Below are positions 8,861 to 17,842 of a stretch of 64,000 nt of DNA, piece after piece. The DNA lies in the NCBI RefSeq assembly GCF_029894125.1, contig NZ_JARXYZ010000004.1, positions 372,001-436,000 of the forward strand, read 5' to 3'. Source of the DNA: Kitasatospora sp. MAA19 (GTDB lineage Bacteria > Actinomycetota > Actinomycetes > Streptomycetales > Streptomycetaceae). Position 1 is the first letter of the stretch, and the number at the start of each line of letters is the position of its first letter. The notes below the pieces were generated by a model that saw nothing but the letters and a program-made list of their open reading frames with translations, made no database searches and had not been told where the DNA came from. The position numbers were made by a program, and so were the translations under genes.

Positions 8861-10498
8861 TTACTTCTTCTTGACCTCGACGTCGGTGTAGACCGGGTTG
8901 CCGAAGGAGTCGAACTTCACGTTCTGGACGTTGTTGGACCAGCCGGAGCTGGTCTTGTAGTACCAGAGCGGGATGGCCGGCATGTCCTTGGCCAGGACGG
9001 CCTCGGCCTGCTGGTAGAGCTCGGTGGTCTTCTCGACCGAGGTGGCCGCGTCGGCCTCCTTCGAGAGCTTGTCGAACTCCGGGCTGGAGTAGCCGGCGTC
9101 GTTCGCCGCCGCACCGGTGCCGTAGACGTCGCGCAGGAAGTTGGCGTTCAGCGGGTAGTCCTGCACCCAGCCGGTACGCATCATGCTCGGGACCTGACGC
9201 TTGGTCACGAGGTCGCGCGAGGTCTTGAAGTCCGGCTTCGGGTCACCGAGGCACTCGACGCCGGTGGCCTGGCGGATCGAGTTGCAGACCGCGTCGACCC
9301 ACTCCTTGTGACCACCGTCGGAGTTGTAGAGGATGGTGATCTTGTTGCCGGGCACGCCGTTGCCCTCGGCGATCAGCTGCTTGGCCTTGGCCGGGTCGTA
9401 CTTGCAGGCGTCGCCGCAGCTGCCGGCCTTGAAGCCCATGACGCCGGGCGCCACGAACGCGTCGGCAGGCTGACGCGTGCCGTTCAGCACGGTCTTGGTG
9501 ATGGTGTCGCGGTCGATGGCCATCGACAGGCCCTGGCGGACCTTGGCCTTCTCCGGCGCGCTCCAGTCGGCGTTGTACAGCGCGAAGGAGATGTTCTGGA
9601 TGGCGCCCTGCGGCTGGTCGACCGCGCGCTTGCCCAGGTCGTCCTTGTACTTGGGCAGGTCGGTCGAGTCGACCTGGTCAAGGACGTCGAGGGTGTCCGA
9701 CATCAGGTCCTTGTACGCGGCCTCACCGGAGGTGTAGTTCCGGAAGACGACGCCGCCGTTCTTGGCCTTGTTCGTGCCCGCGTACTTGTCGAAGGCGGCC
9801 AGGGTGATGGCCTTGTTGTGCTCCCACGACACGAACTTGTAGGGGCCGTTGCCGATCGGCTTCTGGCCGTAGCCCGCCGGGTCGGCGAAGAAGCCCTCCG
9901 GCAGCGGGTAGAAGGCCGAGTAACCGAGCTTGTACGTGAAGTACGAGACCGGGTTGCTCAGCTCGATGGTGAAGTGCGTGTCGTCGATGACCTTCAGGCC
10001 GGACATGCTGTCGGCGGTCGGGTCACCCTTCTCCGGGTGCACGGCGTCGTAGCCGACGATGTCGGAGAACCAGTCCGAGTTGATCTGGTTGTTCTTGGTG
10101 TTGGCCGACCAGTTCCAGGACTTCACGAAGGACTGGGCGGTCACCGGGGTGCCGTCGTGGAAAGTCCAGCCGGACTTCAGGGTGACGGTGTAGTTCTTGG
10201 CGTCAGTGGTCTCGATCTTGTCGGCCACCTGGTTGCGCAGGGCGCCGGTGGCGGGGTCGTAGTCGACGAGGCCCTGGAAGAGCTGCTTGACGATGCGGCC
10301 GCCCTGGTTCTCCATGGCGTTGGCCGGCTGCAGCGGGCGCTGCGGCTCGCCGCTCTGGTAGCTGAAGACGCCCTGGGCGTTGACCGCAGCGCCATCGGAG
10401 CTGCTCCCACCGGTGGAACCGCCACTGCTACAAGCAGTCGCGGCAAGGGCGACAGCAACAGCTGCGACAACCCACTTGGCCTGGCTCCCACCACGCAT
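8861..10498 (-). CDS. Oligopeptide-binding lipoprotein, SBP_bac_5 family (right operon)
   Basis: Extracellular solute-binding protein of 545 aa. The frame is open upstream, but ATG 10498 follows CAGGAGGCACACCG and begins a standard lipoprotein signal (MRGGSQAKWVVAAVAVAL..., Cys23 in ATAC). The fold motifs match the left copy (KSGWTFHDGTPVTAQSFVKS; AIDRDTITKTVLNG). It opens the right operon, next to typA. Next to typA is also where I recall the morphogenetic peptide importer BldK in S. coelicolor; whether this is that importer cannot be decided here. Confidence 0.95.
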   Translation of the reverse strand: MRGGSQAKWVVAAVAVALAATACSSGGSTGGSSSDGAAVNAQGVFSYQSGEPQRPLQPANAMENQGGRIVKQLFQGLVDYDPATGALRNQVADKIETTDAKNYTVTLKSGWTFHDGTPVTAQSFVKSWNWSANTKNNQINSDWFSDIVGYDAVHPEKGDPTADSMSGLKVIDDTHFTIELSNPVSYFTYKLGYSAFYPLPEGFFADPAGYGQKPIGNGPYKFVSWEHNKAITLAAFDKYAGTNKAKNGGVVFRNYTSGEAAYKDLMSDTLDVLDQVDSTDLPKYKDDLGKRAVDQPQGAIQNISFALYNADWSAPEKAKVRQGLSMAIDRDTITKTVLNGTRQPADAFVAPGVMGFKAGSCGDACKYDPAKAKQLIAEGNGVPGNKITILYNSDGGHKEWVDAVCNSIRQATGVECLGDPKPDFKTSRDLVTKRQVPSMMRTGWVQDYPLNANFLRDVYGTGAAANDAGYSSPEFDKLSKEADAATSVEKTTELYQQAEAVLAKDMPAIPLWYYKTSSGWSNNVQNVKFDSFGNPVYTDVEVKKK

Positions 10499-10861
10499 CG
10501 GTGTGCCTCCTGAATTCGACGTTGCAACGAGGAGGGCATCGCGGACGGTTGTCACCGGACCCGCTATGCCGTCCGCGCTCGTGGTTTCGGCGCGCACCCC
10601 TGCGCGTTCACCCTTGACCCGAGCCTGACTGCACCCACTATCCGTCACGCACGGACACGAAAGTGACCAGTGACGATCTCAATTAGGTCACATGAACAGT
10701 CGGTAAGTTTCGAAAACCGGACATATGAGACATAGCCAGACAGGCACCAAACGGACAGTCGTCATGAATGACGAACTGTCACGTTCGCTCAGCGGACACC
10801 TGGGCGTGATGAGCGCTATTCCGTTAATACCCGCGTCGACAACTTGGAGTAGTTGAAAAAG
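10499..10861 (-). promoter_or_regulatory. AT-richer promoter region of the right importer operon
   Basis: About 360 bp with no convincing gene and visibly lower GC than its surroundings. It holds an imperfect 27-bp palindrome at 10754-10780 (GACAGTCGTCA then TGACGAACTGTC, one bulged base), a candidate operator. The 10-mer GACTGCACCC at 10627-10636 is shared with the upstream regions of the other two binding-protein genes. A 76-codon frame here has poor codon bias and was not called. Confidence 0.45.
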
Positions 10862-10894
10862 TTCGCCCCCCTCTCCATGGGAAAGGGGGGCGAA
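10862..10894 (-). terminator. Terminator downstream of typA
   Basis: Stem of about 15 bp with one mismatch (TTCGCCCCCC arm against GGGGGGCGAA arm), 35 bp beyond the typA stop codon. Confidence 0.75.
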
Positions 10895-10928
10895 GCATTC
10901 CGGCCAATGGCCGGTCAATCCGTCCGGA

Positions 10929-12797
10929 TCATGCCTTCTTGGCGCGCGAGGCGGTGCGGCCGCGCTCCTTCTGGTCCAGGACGACCTTACGGATGCGAAC
11001 CGTCTCCGGAGTCACCTCGATGCACTCGTCCTCGCGGCAGAACTCCAGCGACTGCTCCAGCGAGAGCTTGCGCGGCGGCACCAGGTTCTCAGTGGTGTCG
11101 GAGGAGGCCGCACGCATGTTGGTGAGCTTCTTCTCCTTGGTGATGTTGATGTCCATGTCGTCCTGGCGCGAGTTCTCGCCGACGATCATGCCCTCGTACA
11201 CCTCGGTGGTGGGCTCGACGAAGAGCGTGCCGCGCTCCTGGATGCCCATCATCGCGAACGGCGTCACGACGCCCGCGCGGTCGGCCACCAGCGAGCCGTT
11301 GTTGCGCATCCGGAGCTCGCCGAACCACGGCTCGTGACCCTCGAAGATGGAGTGCGCGATGCCGGTGCCGCGGGTGTCGGTCAGGAACTGCGTCCGGAAG
11401 CCGATCAGGCCGCGCGACGGGACGATGAACTCCATGCGGACCCAGCCGGAGCCGTGGTTCGTCATGGTCTCCATGCGGCCCTTGCGGGTCGCCATCAGCT
11501 GGGTGACCGCGCCGAGGTACTCCTCGGGGCTGTCGATGGTCATCCGCTCGACCGGCTCGTGGGTCTTGCCGTTGATGACCTTGGTGACGACCTGAGGCTT
11601 GCCGACGGTCAGCTCGAAGAGCTCCCGGCGCATGGTCTCGACCAGGATGGCCAGCGCCAGCTCGCCACGGCCCTGGACCTCCCAGGCGTCCGGACGCTCG
11701 GTCGGCAGCACGCGGAGCGAGACGTTACCGATCAGCTCCTTGTCCAGGCGGTCCTTCACCATGCGGGCGGTGACCTTGTGGCCCTTGCCGCCCTTGCCGA
11801 CCAGCGGCGAGGTGTTGGTACCGATGACCATGGAGATGGCCGGCTCGTCGACCGTGATCAGCGGCAGCGCGATCGGGTTCTCGAGGTCCGCCAGGGTCTC
11901 GCCGATCATGATCTCGGGGATACCGGCGACGGCGCAGATGTCACCGGGGCCCGCCACCTCGGCCGGCTTGCGGGTGAGCGCCTCGGTCATCAGCAGCTCG
12001 GTGATCTTGACCTGCTGGACCGAGCCGTCACGCTTCATCCACGCGACCTGCTGGCCCTTGCGCAGCTCGCCCTGCTCGACTCGGCAGAGCGCGATACGGC
12101 CGAGGAAGTTGTCGGCGTCCAGGTTGGTGACGTGCGCCTGGAGCGGGGCGTCCTCGTCGTAGGTCGGAGCCGGGACGTGCTCCAGGATGGTGGAGAAGAA
12201 CGGCTCCAGCGAGTCGCTGTCGGCCGGGACGGTGCCGTTCTCCGGCTTGGTCAGCGAGGCGACGCCGTCACGGGCACAGGCGTAGACGATCGGGAACTCG
12301 ATCTGGTCCTCGTCCGCGTCCAGGTCCAGGAACAGGTCGTAGGTCTCGTTGATGACCTCGTCGATCCGGGAGTCCGGGCGGTCCGTCTTGTTGATGCAGA
12401 GGATGACGGGCAGGCGGGCGGTGAGCGCCTTGCGGAGCACGAAGCGGGTCTGCGGCAGCGGGCCCTCGGAGGCGTCGACCAGCAGGACGACCGCGTCCAC
12501 CATCGACAGACCGCGCTCGACCTCGCCACCGAAGTCGGCGTGGCCCGGGGTGTCGATGATGTTGATGGTGATGGGCGCGCCACCATCCTTGGGGTGGTAC
12601 TTGACCGCGGTGTTCTTCGCGAGAATGGTGATGCCCTTCTCGCGCTCCAGGTCGTTGGAGTCCATCATCCGGTCGTCCAGGTGCTGGTGGGCGGCGAAGG
12701 CACCGGCCTGCTTCAGCATGGCGTCGACCAGGGTGGTCTTGCCGTGGTCGACGTGGGCGACGATAGCGACGTTACGGATGTCGTTGCGCGTGGGCAT
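10929..12797 (-). CDS. typA: TypA/BipA ribosome-associated translational GTPase
   Basis: Soluble ribosome-binding GTPase of the elongation-factor superfamily, 622 aa, involved in ribosome assembly and stress adaptation in other bacteria. G1 loop AHVDHGKT is at residues 14-21; DTPGHADFGGEVER (G3) and NKTDRPDSR (G4) follow. Domain II, the EF-G-like C-terminal domains and the lysine-rich tail are present. The frame is open 40 codons upstream, but ATG 12797 (MPTRNDIRNVAIVAHVDHG) is the family start. It is transcribed in the same direction as the importer operon. Confidence 0.96.
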   Translation of the reverse strand: MPTRNDIRNVAIVAHVDHGKTTLVDAMLKQAGAFAAHQHLDDRMMDSNDLEREKGITILAKNTAVKYHPKDGGAPITINIIDTPGHADFGGEVERGLSMVDAVVLLVDASEGPLPQTRFVLRKALTARLPVILCINKTDRPDSRIDEVINETYDLFLDLDADEDQIEFPIVYACARDGVASLTKPENGTVPADSDSLEPFFSTILEHVPAPTYDEDAPLQAHVTNLDADNFLGRIALCRVEQGELRKGQQVAWMKRDGSVQQVKITELLMTEALTRKPAEVAGPGDICAVAGIPEIMIGETLADLENPIALPLITVDEPAISMVIGTNTSPLVGKGGKGHKVTARMVKDRLDKELIGNVSLRVLPTERPDAWEVQGRGELALAILVETMRRELFELTVGKPQVVTKVINGKTHEPVERMTIDSPEEYLGAVTQLMATRKGRMETMTNHGSGWVRMEFIVPSRGLIGFRTQFLTDTRGTGIAHSIFEGHEPWFGELRMRNNGSLVADRAGVVTPFAMMGIQERGTLFVEPTTEVYEGMIVGENSRQDDMDINITKEKKLTNMRAASSDTTENLVPPRKLSLEQSLEFCREDECIEVTPETVRIRKVVLDQKERGRTASRAKKA

Positions 12798-13018
12798 GCC
12801 TTGCGGATTCTCCCGGAATCGTGGGTTGCGGCGCCCGGCCGCGAGACGCCGACCTGCGATCCCACTGGATCGCCGCCGCCCGTTCCGCCTGCTACTACCG
12901 GTCCACCCGCCGGGCAACGGACATGCCTCGGCTTCCTCCTATCGTACGGGGAAGCGCCCAGGTGAGCAGAAACGAGCAGGTCGGGCGGGATCAAGATCAC
13001 AGATCGGTCACCCGCTCG
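12798..13018. other. Intergenic region upstream of typA
   Basis: Non-coding stretch between typA and the next binding-protein gene, both read leftward, so it should hold the typA promoter. No clear operator, small gene or riboswitch was recognised. Confidence 0.4.
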
Positions 13019-13057
13019 TCACCCGCCGTTCCCCCTGCGCCGGGATTCGGCGGGTGA
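13019..13057 (-). terminator. Terminator of the orphan binding-protein gene
   Basis: Perfect 10-bp stem (TCACCCGCCG at 13019-13028 with CGGCGGGTGA at 13048-13057), 14 bp past the stop codon. Confidence 0.7.
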
Positions 13058-13070
13058 TTCGAGGACGGCC

Positions 13071-14879
13071 CTAGGCGTTCCACCCCACGTCCTGGAAGCG
13101 CGGCCAGCCGTACCCCCAGACCCCCGCACCGGCGACGCCCGCCCGGACGCCGACCAGCTCGGGCCGCTGGTAGAGCGGCACCGAGTGCCCGAGCTGCCAG
13201 ATCCGGACGTCCGCCTCCTGGAGCAGGCCGAGCCGGGCGCCCGGGTCGAGTTCGGCGCCGGCGCGGTCGAACAGCCGGTCGATCTCCTCGGTGCCGCTGC
13301 GGGCGTAGTTGGTGCCGTGGTCGAGGACGCCGTCGGCGTCGGGCCGGGGCTTGGCGTAGACGGGCCGCTGTTCGCCCGCCGGGCTGGTGCCGGCGGGCCA
13401 GGAGAACAGGGCCAGGTCGTACTCCCCGGCGGCCAGGTGGTCCTGGACGAAGGTCTCGGTGGGCGCGGTCGCCGTCTTCACCGCGACGCCGGACTCGGCG
13501 AGGTTGGCGGTGAGCGCGTCGGCGGTGCGCTTGGCGGTCGCGGAGTCGGCCGGGACGAGCAGGGTGAGGCTGAGCTCCTTGCCGTCCTTGGTCCGGGGGC
13601 CGCCGCCGGCGGGCCGCTTCCAGCCCGCCTCGTCGAGCAGCCGGTCGGCGTCGGCCGGGCCGGCGGCCGCGCTGTTGTCGCGGTAGCCGTCCTGGTCGCC
13701 GGCGAGCAGGTGGCTGCCGATCGGGGCGCCGGGCAGGCCGAGCGGGGTGAGCGCGGCGTCGGCGATCCGCCGCCGGTCGACGGCGCGGGAGAGGGCGAGC
13801 CGCAGGGCCGGGTCGGTGAGCGGGGCGCGGGCGGCGTTGAGGGTGAGCTGGGTGAGCGAGGCCCCGACGGCCCGGTGCACGGTGACGCCGTGCAACGACT
13901 CGGCCCGCTGCAGGGCCGCCGTCGCGGCCTCGGGCGCGGCGGCCGGCGGCGCCGCGGCGGCGGTCGGTGTGCCGGAGGCGGCCGGCGAGCTGGTGGGGGG
14001 CGCGGGCACCGCCCGGTCCACCGCCGTGGTGAGCGGGACGATGTCCAGCCGATCCTCGTCGAGCGCGTCCAGCCGCTGCTCGGGCGGCGTGGCGAGGAAG
14101 TCGATCCGGTCGGTCTTCGGCGGGTCGCCCCACCACAGCGGGTTGCGGGAGAGGCTGACCCGCCCGGCCGCGGCGTCGTACCCGGAGACGGTGTACGGCC
14201 CGGCGCTCAGGTGGCCTCCGCCGGTGAGCGCCTGGTTGAAGGCGTCCGGGGTGGCCGTCTCGGCCGCCGGGTAGAGCGGGCCGAACAGCGAGCGCCATTC
14301 GGCGTACGGGCGTCGGAAGGTCACCCGGACCTCGTGCGGGTCGGCGCCCTGGGCGATCGAGTCGATGGCGTCGTACCCGGCCGGGCGGCCGCCCTGGTAG
14401 GCCGGGTCGAGGCCGGAGAGGGCGGCCCGCTGGGCGGTGAGATCGGCGGCCGAGAGCGGGGTGCCGTCGCTCCAGACCGCGTGCGGGTTGAGCCGGTAGG
14501 TGACGACCTGGGGCTGCTGCCCGGGCGGGGTGGACTCGGCGCCGGCCAGGTAGTCCGGGTCGGGGACGAGCCGGCCGTGGTCGTCCGGCCGGAACAGCGA
14601 GGGGTAGAGCGCGTGTGCGAGCAGCGCCGAGTCGGCGGTCGCGGCGCCCTGGTAGACGTTGAACGTGGTCGGGAGGCCGTCCACGGCCCAGCGCAGCGTG
14701 CCGCCGCTCCGTACGGCGGCACGGTCGGCGGGCCGGACGTCCCCGGTGCCGGCGGTGGGGTCGGCCGGGGCCGGGGCGGGCCCGGGGGGACGGACCGGGG
14801 CCGGGTCGTCGGAACAGCCGCCGAGGCCGGCGGCGAGCAGCAGCGCGGCGGCTGCGGTGGTGAGCTGGCGGACGCGCAT
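13071..14879 (-). CDS. Orphan oligopeptide-binding lipoprotein, SBP_bac_5 family
   Basis: Solute-binding protein of about 602 aa with no permease or ATPase genes of its own next to it. The start MRVRQLTTAAAALLLAAGLGGC gives a lipoprotein signal with Cys22; GTG or ATG codons up to 45 bp upstream (14888, 14924) are also possible, and no start has a strong ribosome site. The SBP_bac_5 fold is recognisable (LNPHAVWSDGTPLSAADL). An Ala/Pro/Thr-rich segment of about 40 residues interrupts the middle of the protein. It may feed peptides to one of the nearby importers; that is inference. Confidence 0.85.
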   Translation of the reverse strand: MRVRQLTTAAAALLLAAGLGGCSDDPAPVRPPGPAPAPADPTAGTGDVRPADRAAVRSGGTLRWAVDGLPTTFNVYQGAATADSALLAHALYPSLFRPDDHGRLVPDPDYLAGAESTPPGQQPQVVTYRLNPHAVWSDGTPLSAADLTAQRAALSGLDPAYQGGRPAGYDAIDSIAQGADPHEVRVTFRRPYAEWRSLFGPLYPAAETATPDAFNQALTGGGHLSAGPYTVSGYDAAAGRVSLSRNPLWWGDPPKTDRIDFLATPPEQRLDALDEDRLDIVPLTTAVDRAVPAPPTSSPAASGTPTAAAAPPAAAPEAATAALQRAESLHGVTVHRAVGASLTQLTLNAARAPLTDPALRLALSRAVDRRRIADAALTPLGLPGAPIGSHLLAGDQDGYRDNSAAAGPADADRLLDEAGWKRPAGGGPRTKDGKELSLTLLVPADSATAKRTADALTANLAESGVAVKTATAPTETFVQDHLAAGEYDLALFSWPAGTSPAGEQRPVYAKPRPDADGVLDHGTNYARSGTEEIDRLFDRAGAELDPGARLGLLQEADVRIWQLGHSVPLYQRPELVGVRAGVAGAGVWGYGWPRFQDVGWNA

Positions 14880-14985
14880 GGCGGCCATGCAACGCCGACC
14901 GGGGCGCCGGGCCCGGCCCGACACGGCGGACCGCCGGGCGACTGCACCCGGACGGCCGATCCCGCGGGCTCGGGACGGGCCCTGG

Positions 14986-17676
14986 CTAAAGCGCCAGCTC
15001 GAACCAGACGATCTTGCCCTTGGGCGTGCGCCGGCTGCCCCAGCGCTCGGCCAGCAGGCTGACCAGCTGCAGGCCGCGCCCGCCCTCGTCGGTCTCCTGG
15101 GCGCGCCGCTGCCGGGGCTGGGCGTAGCCGTCGTCCCAGACCTCGCAGACCAGGCCGCGCTCGCGCAGCAGCCGCAGCCGGATCTCGCCCCGGCCGTGCT
15201 TGAGCGCGTTGGTGACCAGTTCGCTGACCAGCAGCTCGGTGGTGTCGACGAGTTCGTCCAGGCCGCGGGTCAGCAGCCAGCTGCAGGCCAGCTCGCGGGC
15301 CTTGGCGACGGAGGTGGGCTCGGGCGGCAGGAACCAGTTCCCGACGGCGTCCTCGGGGAAGGCGTGCACCTTGGCCATCAGCAGGGCGATGTCGTCCTCG
15401 CCGTGGTGCGGGTTGAGCTCGCCGAGGACGTGGTCGCAGAGGTCTTCGAGGCCCTTGCCCTCGGCGGACAGCGCGGTGCGGAAGGCACGCAGGCCCTCGT
15501 CCAGCTGGTGCTTGCGGCTCTCCACCAGGCCGTCGGTGTACAGGCCGAGGACGGCGCCGTCCGGGAGGGTCAGCTCGACCTCCTCGAAGGGCTCGCCGCC
15601 GACGCCGAGCGGCAGGCCGGGCGGGACGTCGAGCATCCGGGCGGGTTCGCCGGGGCCGAGCAGGACGGGCGGCAGGTGGCCGGCGTTGGCGATCCAGCAG
15701 CGCCGGGTGACGGCGTCGTAGACCGCGTAGACGCAGGTGGCCAGGTAGACCTCACGGGCCTCCTCGTCGGCGGCCGAGGTGAGCCGGCCGTACGGGGTGG
15801 GCGGGCCGGCCGGCACGGTGTCGCCGCCGAGGCCGCGGGCGATCTCGTCGAGGGCGGTGAGCACCTCGCCGGGCTCCAGGTCGAGCATGGCGAGGGTGCG
15901 GACGGCGGTGCGCAGCTGGCCCATCGCGACGGCGGCGCGCAGGCCGCGGCCCATCACGTCGCCGATGACCAGGGCGGTGCGGTTGCCGGGCAGCGGGATG
16001 ACGTCGAACCAGTCGCCGCCGACCTCGGTGTTGTTGTTGCTGGGCAGGTAGCGGCAGGCGATCTCCAGGCCGCTGGCGGCCGGGTTGCCCGGGGGCAGCA
16101 GGCTGCGCTGGAGGATCAGGGCGCGCTCGTGCTCGCGGCGGTAGAGCCGGGCGTTGTCGATGCAGACGGCGGCGCGGGCGACGAGCTCCTCGGCGATGGC
16201 GACGTCGCGGGCGTCGAAGGGCTCGCTGCCGATCGCACGGGAGAGCTGGACGAGGCCGAGCACCTGGTCGCGGGCGACCAGCGGGACGATCAGGGTGGAG
16301 CGCAGCAGCGGGTCGCGCCCGGGCTCGGGGATGACGCTGCGGCCGGTGCGCAGCGCCCGGGCGTGCGGGGAGCGGCGCGGGTAACAGAGGGTGCCGCCGG
16401 CTTCGGCGATGGGCAGGCCGGTGACCGAGCCGAGCACCGAGGAGGCGCCGCCGATGACGCTGGAGACGGCGACCCGGCGCAGTTCGCCGCTGCCGTCGGT
16501 GAGCACGGTGTCGCCGAGCCGGCCGGCGCTGGGGACGGTCTCGCCGGAGAGCAGCGCGGTGTAGAGGTCGACGGTGGCGAGGTCGCAGAACGGCGGGACG
16601 ACGACGTCGAGCAGTTCCTTGGCGGTGGTCTCCAGGTCGAGGGTGGAGCCGATGTGCGCGCTGGCCTCGTTGAGCAGGGCGAGGTTGCGGCGCACGCCGT
16701 CGGCCTCGCGCTCGGCGACGTGCCGGCTGGTGACGTCGGAGACCTGCCCGGCGACGCCCATCGGCTGTCCGGCCGCGCCGTTGAGGCGGTACAGCGAGAC
16801 GGCCCAGAGTCGGTTGCCCTCGCGGGTGGGGACGGCGCCGTGGAAGCGCAGGTCGAAGACGGGTTCGCCGGTGGCGAGGACCTTGCGCAGGGCGGCGGTG
16901 AGGCGGTCGGCCTCGGACGGCGGGAAGAGGTCGTGCGGGGTGAGGCCTTCGAGGTCGGTGGGGACCAGGCCCATGCCGGAGGCGAAGGCATCGTTCACCC
17001 GCTGCAGGCGCAGCCGGTCGTCGAAGAGGATGAAGCCGGTGGGGGTCTGCCCGAAGACGGCCTCGGAGGCGGCGAGATCGGTCTCGATCCGGCGCAGCCG
17101 GCCGAGGTCGACGGCCAGACAGGTGGCGCCGGCGGTGGGCAGGGCGCTGTCGGGCATCAGGTAGAGCTCGGCGAGGCCCTCGCCGCCCGCGGCGTCCCGG
17201 TAGGGGGCGGTGCCGACCCACTCCTCGCCGGCCAGGGTGCGTTCCAGCCGGGCGCGGCCGCGCTGCCAGAGTTCACGGGGGACGAAGGTGGTGATCGGGT
17301 CGGCGCCGACGGCGTCGGGGGCGGGGACGCCGAAGAACTCGGCGGCGCGCTCGCTCCACTGGCTGATCCGGCCGTCGGGGCCGATCGCGAAGGTGGCGAC
17401 CCGGATGTAGTCGTAGATCGAGCCGGGGTCGCCGGCGCCCCACGGGTGGGCGTCGGCCAGCGGTTGGGCGGTGCGGCCGCCGCCCGCGGTGTCGGCGCCC
17501 GGCGGCGACGCCGGGCCGGGCAGGTGCGGTGAACCGGCCTGCCCGGGCACGGCGGCATGACCGCTGCTACTCGGCGCATTCCGCGCCGGGGTGCTGTTCA
17601 ACGGACCGACCCCTCCAACCCGCGACCGTCCGGATGTCGAGAAGACCGAGTATTCATCATCGAGGGGTACGTTCAC
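14986..17676 (-). CDS. PAS-PAS-GAF-SpoIIE phosphatase with C-terminal HATPase (anti-sigma kinase-like) domain
   Basis: Predicted cytoplasmic signalling protein of 896 aa. Rough order: Pro/Gly-rich N-terminus; PAS about 88-190; PAS about 215-325; GAF about 345-510; SpoIIE/PP2C phosphatase about 540-735; HATPase_c about 775-890. Phosphatase metal motifs are visible (GGDWFDVI, VIGDVMGRG, LYTDGLVE, EDDIALL), and the kinase-like domain has its N-box (SELVTNALKH). Such fusions usually act on anti-sigma/anti-anti-sigma partners. The GTG start at 17676 follows GAGGG. The gene upstream is a tandem paralogue. Confidence 0.92.
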   Translation of the reverse strand: MNVPLDDEYSVFSTSGRSRVGGVGPLNSTPARNAPSSSGHAAVPGQAGSPHLPGPASPPGADTAGGGRTAQPLADAHPWGAGDPGSIYDYIRVATFAIGPDGRISQWSERAAEFFGVPAPDAVGADPITTFVPRELWQRGRARLERTLAGEEWVGTAPYRDAAGGEGLAELYLMPDSALPTAGATCLAVDLGRLRRIETDLAASEAVFGQTPTGFILFDDRLRLQRVNDAFASGMGLVPTDLEGLTPHDLFPPSEADRLTAALRKVLATGEPVFDLRFHGAVPTREGNRLWAVSLYRLNGAAGQPMGVAGQVSDVTSRHVAEREADGVRRNLALLNEASAHIGSTLDLETTAKELLDVVVPPFCDLATVDLYTALLSGETVPSAGRLGDTVLTDGSGELRRVAVSSVIGGASSVLGSVTGLPIAEAGGTLCYPRRSPHARALRTGRSVIPEPGRDPLLRSTLIVPLVARDQVLGLVQLSRAIGSEPFDARDVAIAEELVARAAVCIDNARLYRREHERALILQRSLLPPGNPAASGLEIACRYLPSNNNTEVGGDWFDVIPLPGNRTALVIGDVMGRGLRAAVAMGQLRTAVRTLAMLDLEPGEVLTALDEIARGLGGDTVPAGPPTPYGRLTSAADEEAREVYLATCVYAVYDAVTRRCWIANAGHLPPVLLGPGEPARMLDVPPGLPLGVGGEPFEEVELTLPDGAVLGLYTDGLVESRKHQLDEGLRAFRTALSAEGKGLEDLCDHVLGELNPHHGEDDIALLMAKVHAFPEDAVGNWFLPPEPTSVAKARELACSWLLTRGLDELVDTTELLVSELVTNALKHGRGEIRLRLLRERGLVCEVWDDGYAQPRQRRAQETDEGGRGLQLVSLLAERWGSRRTPKGKIVWFELAL

Positions 17677-17842
17677 ACGCCCTCAACATCACAACATCAG
17701 ATCGGGCGAAGGTTTTTGTCCTACCGCCCGCGCAACCACAATGCCACGCTCGCGCCCCCTTCCGGAGCGCGCGCTCCCCCTGACCGCCTGCTGGCATGTG
17801 CAGCCCCGTCCCCCTCGCCTCCCGTCCAGCTCATGCGCCCGC

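Noticed and set aside
10688..10918. 76-codon minus-strand frame between typA and the right importer operon
   Set aside because: It includes the typA terminator hairpin and has codon use unlike the genome.
14659..17532. 957-codon plus-strand frame opposite the first phosphatase gene
   Set aside because: Shadow of the real coding strand: the PAS, GAF, SpoIIE and HATPase motifs are all on the minus strand.
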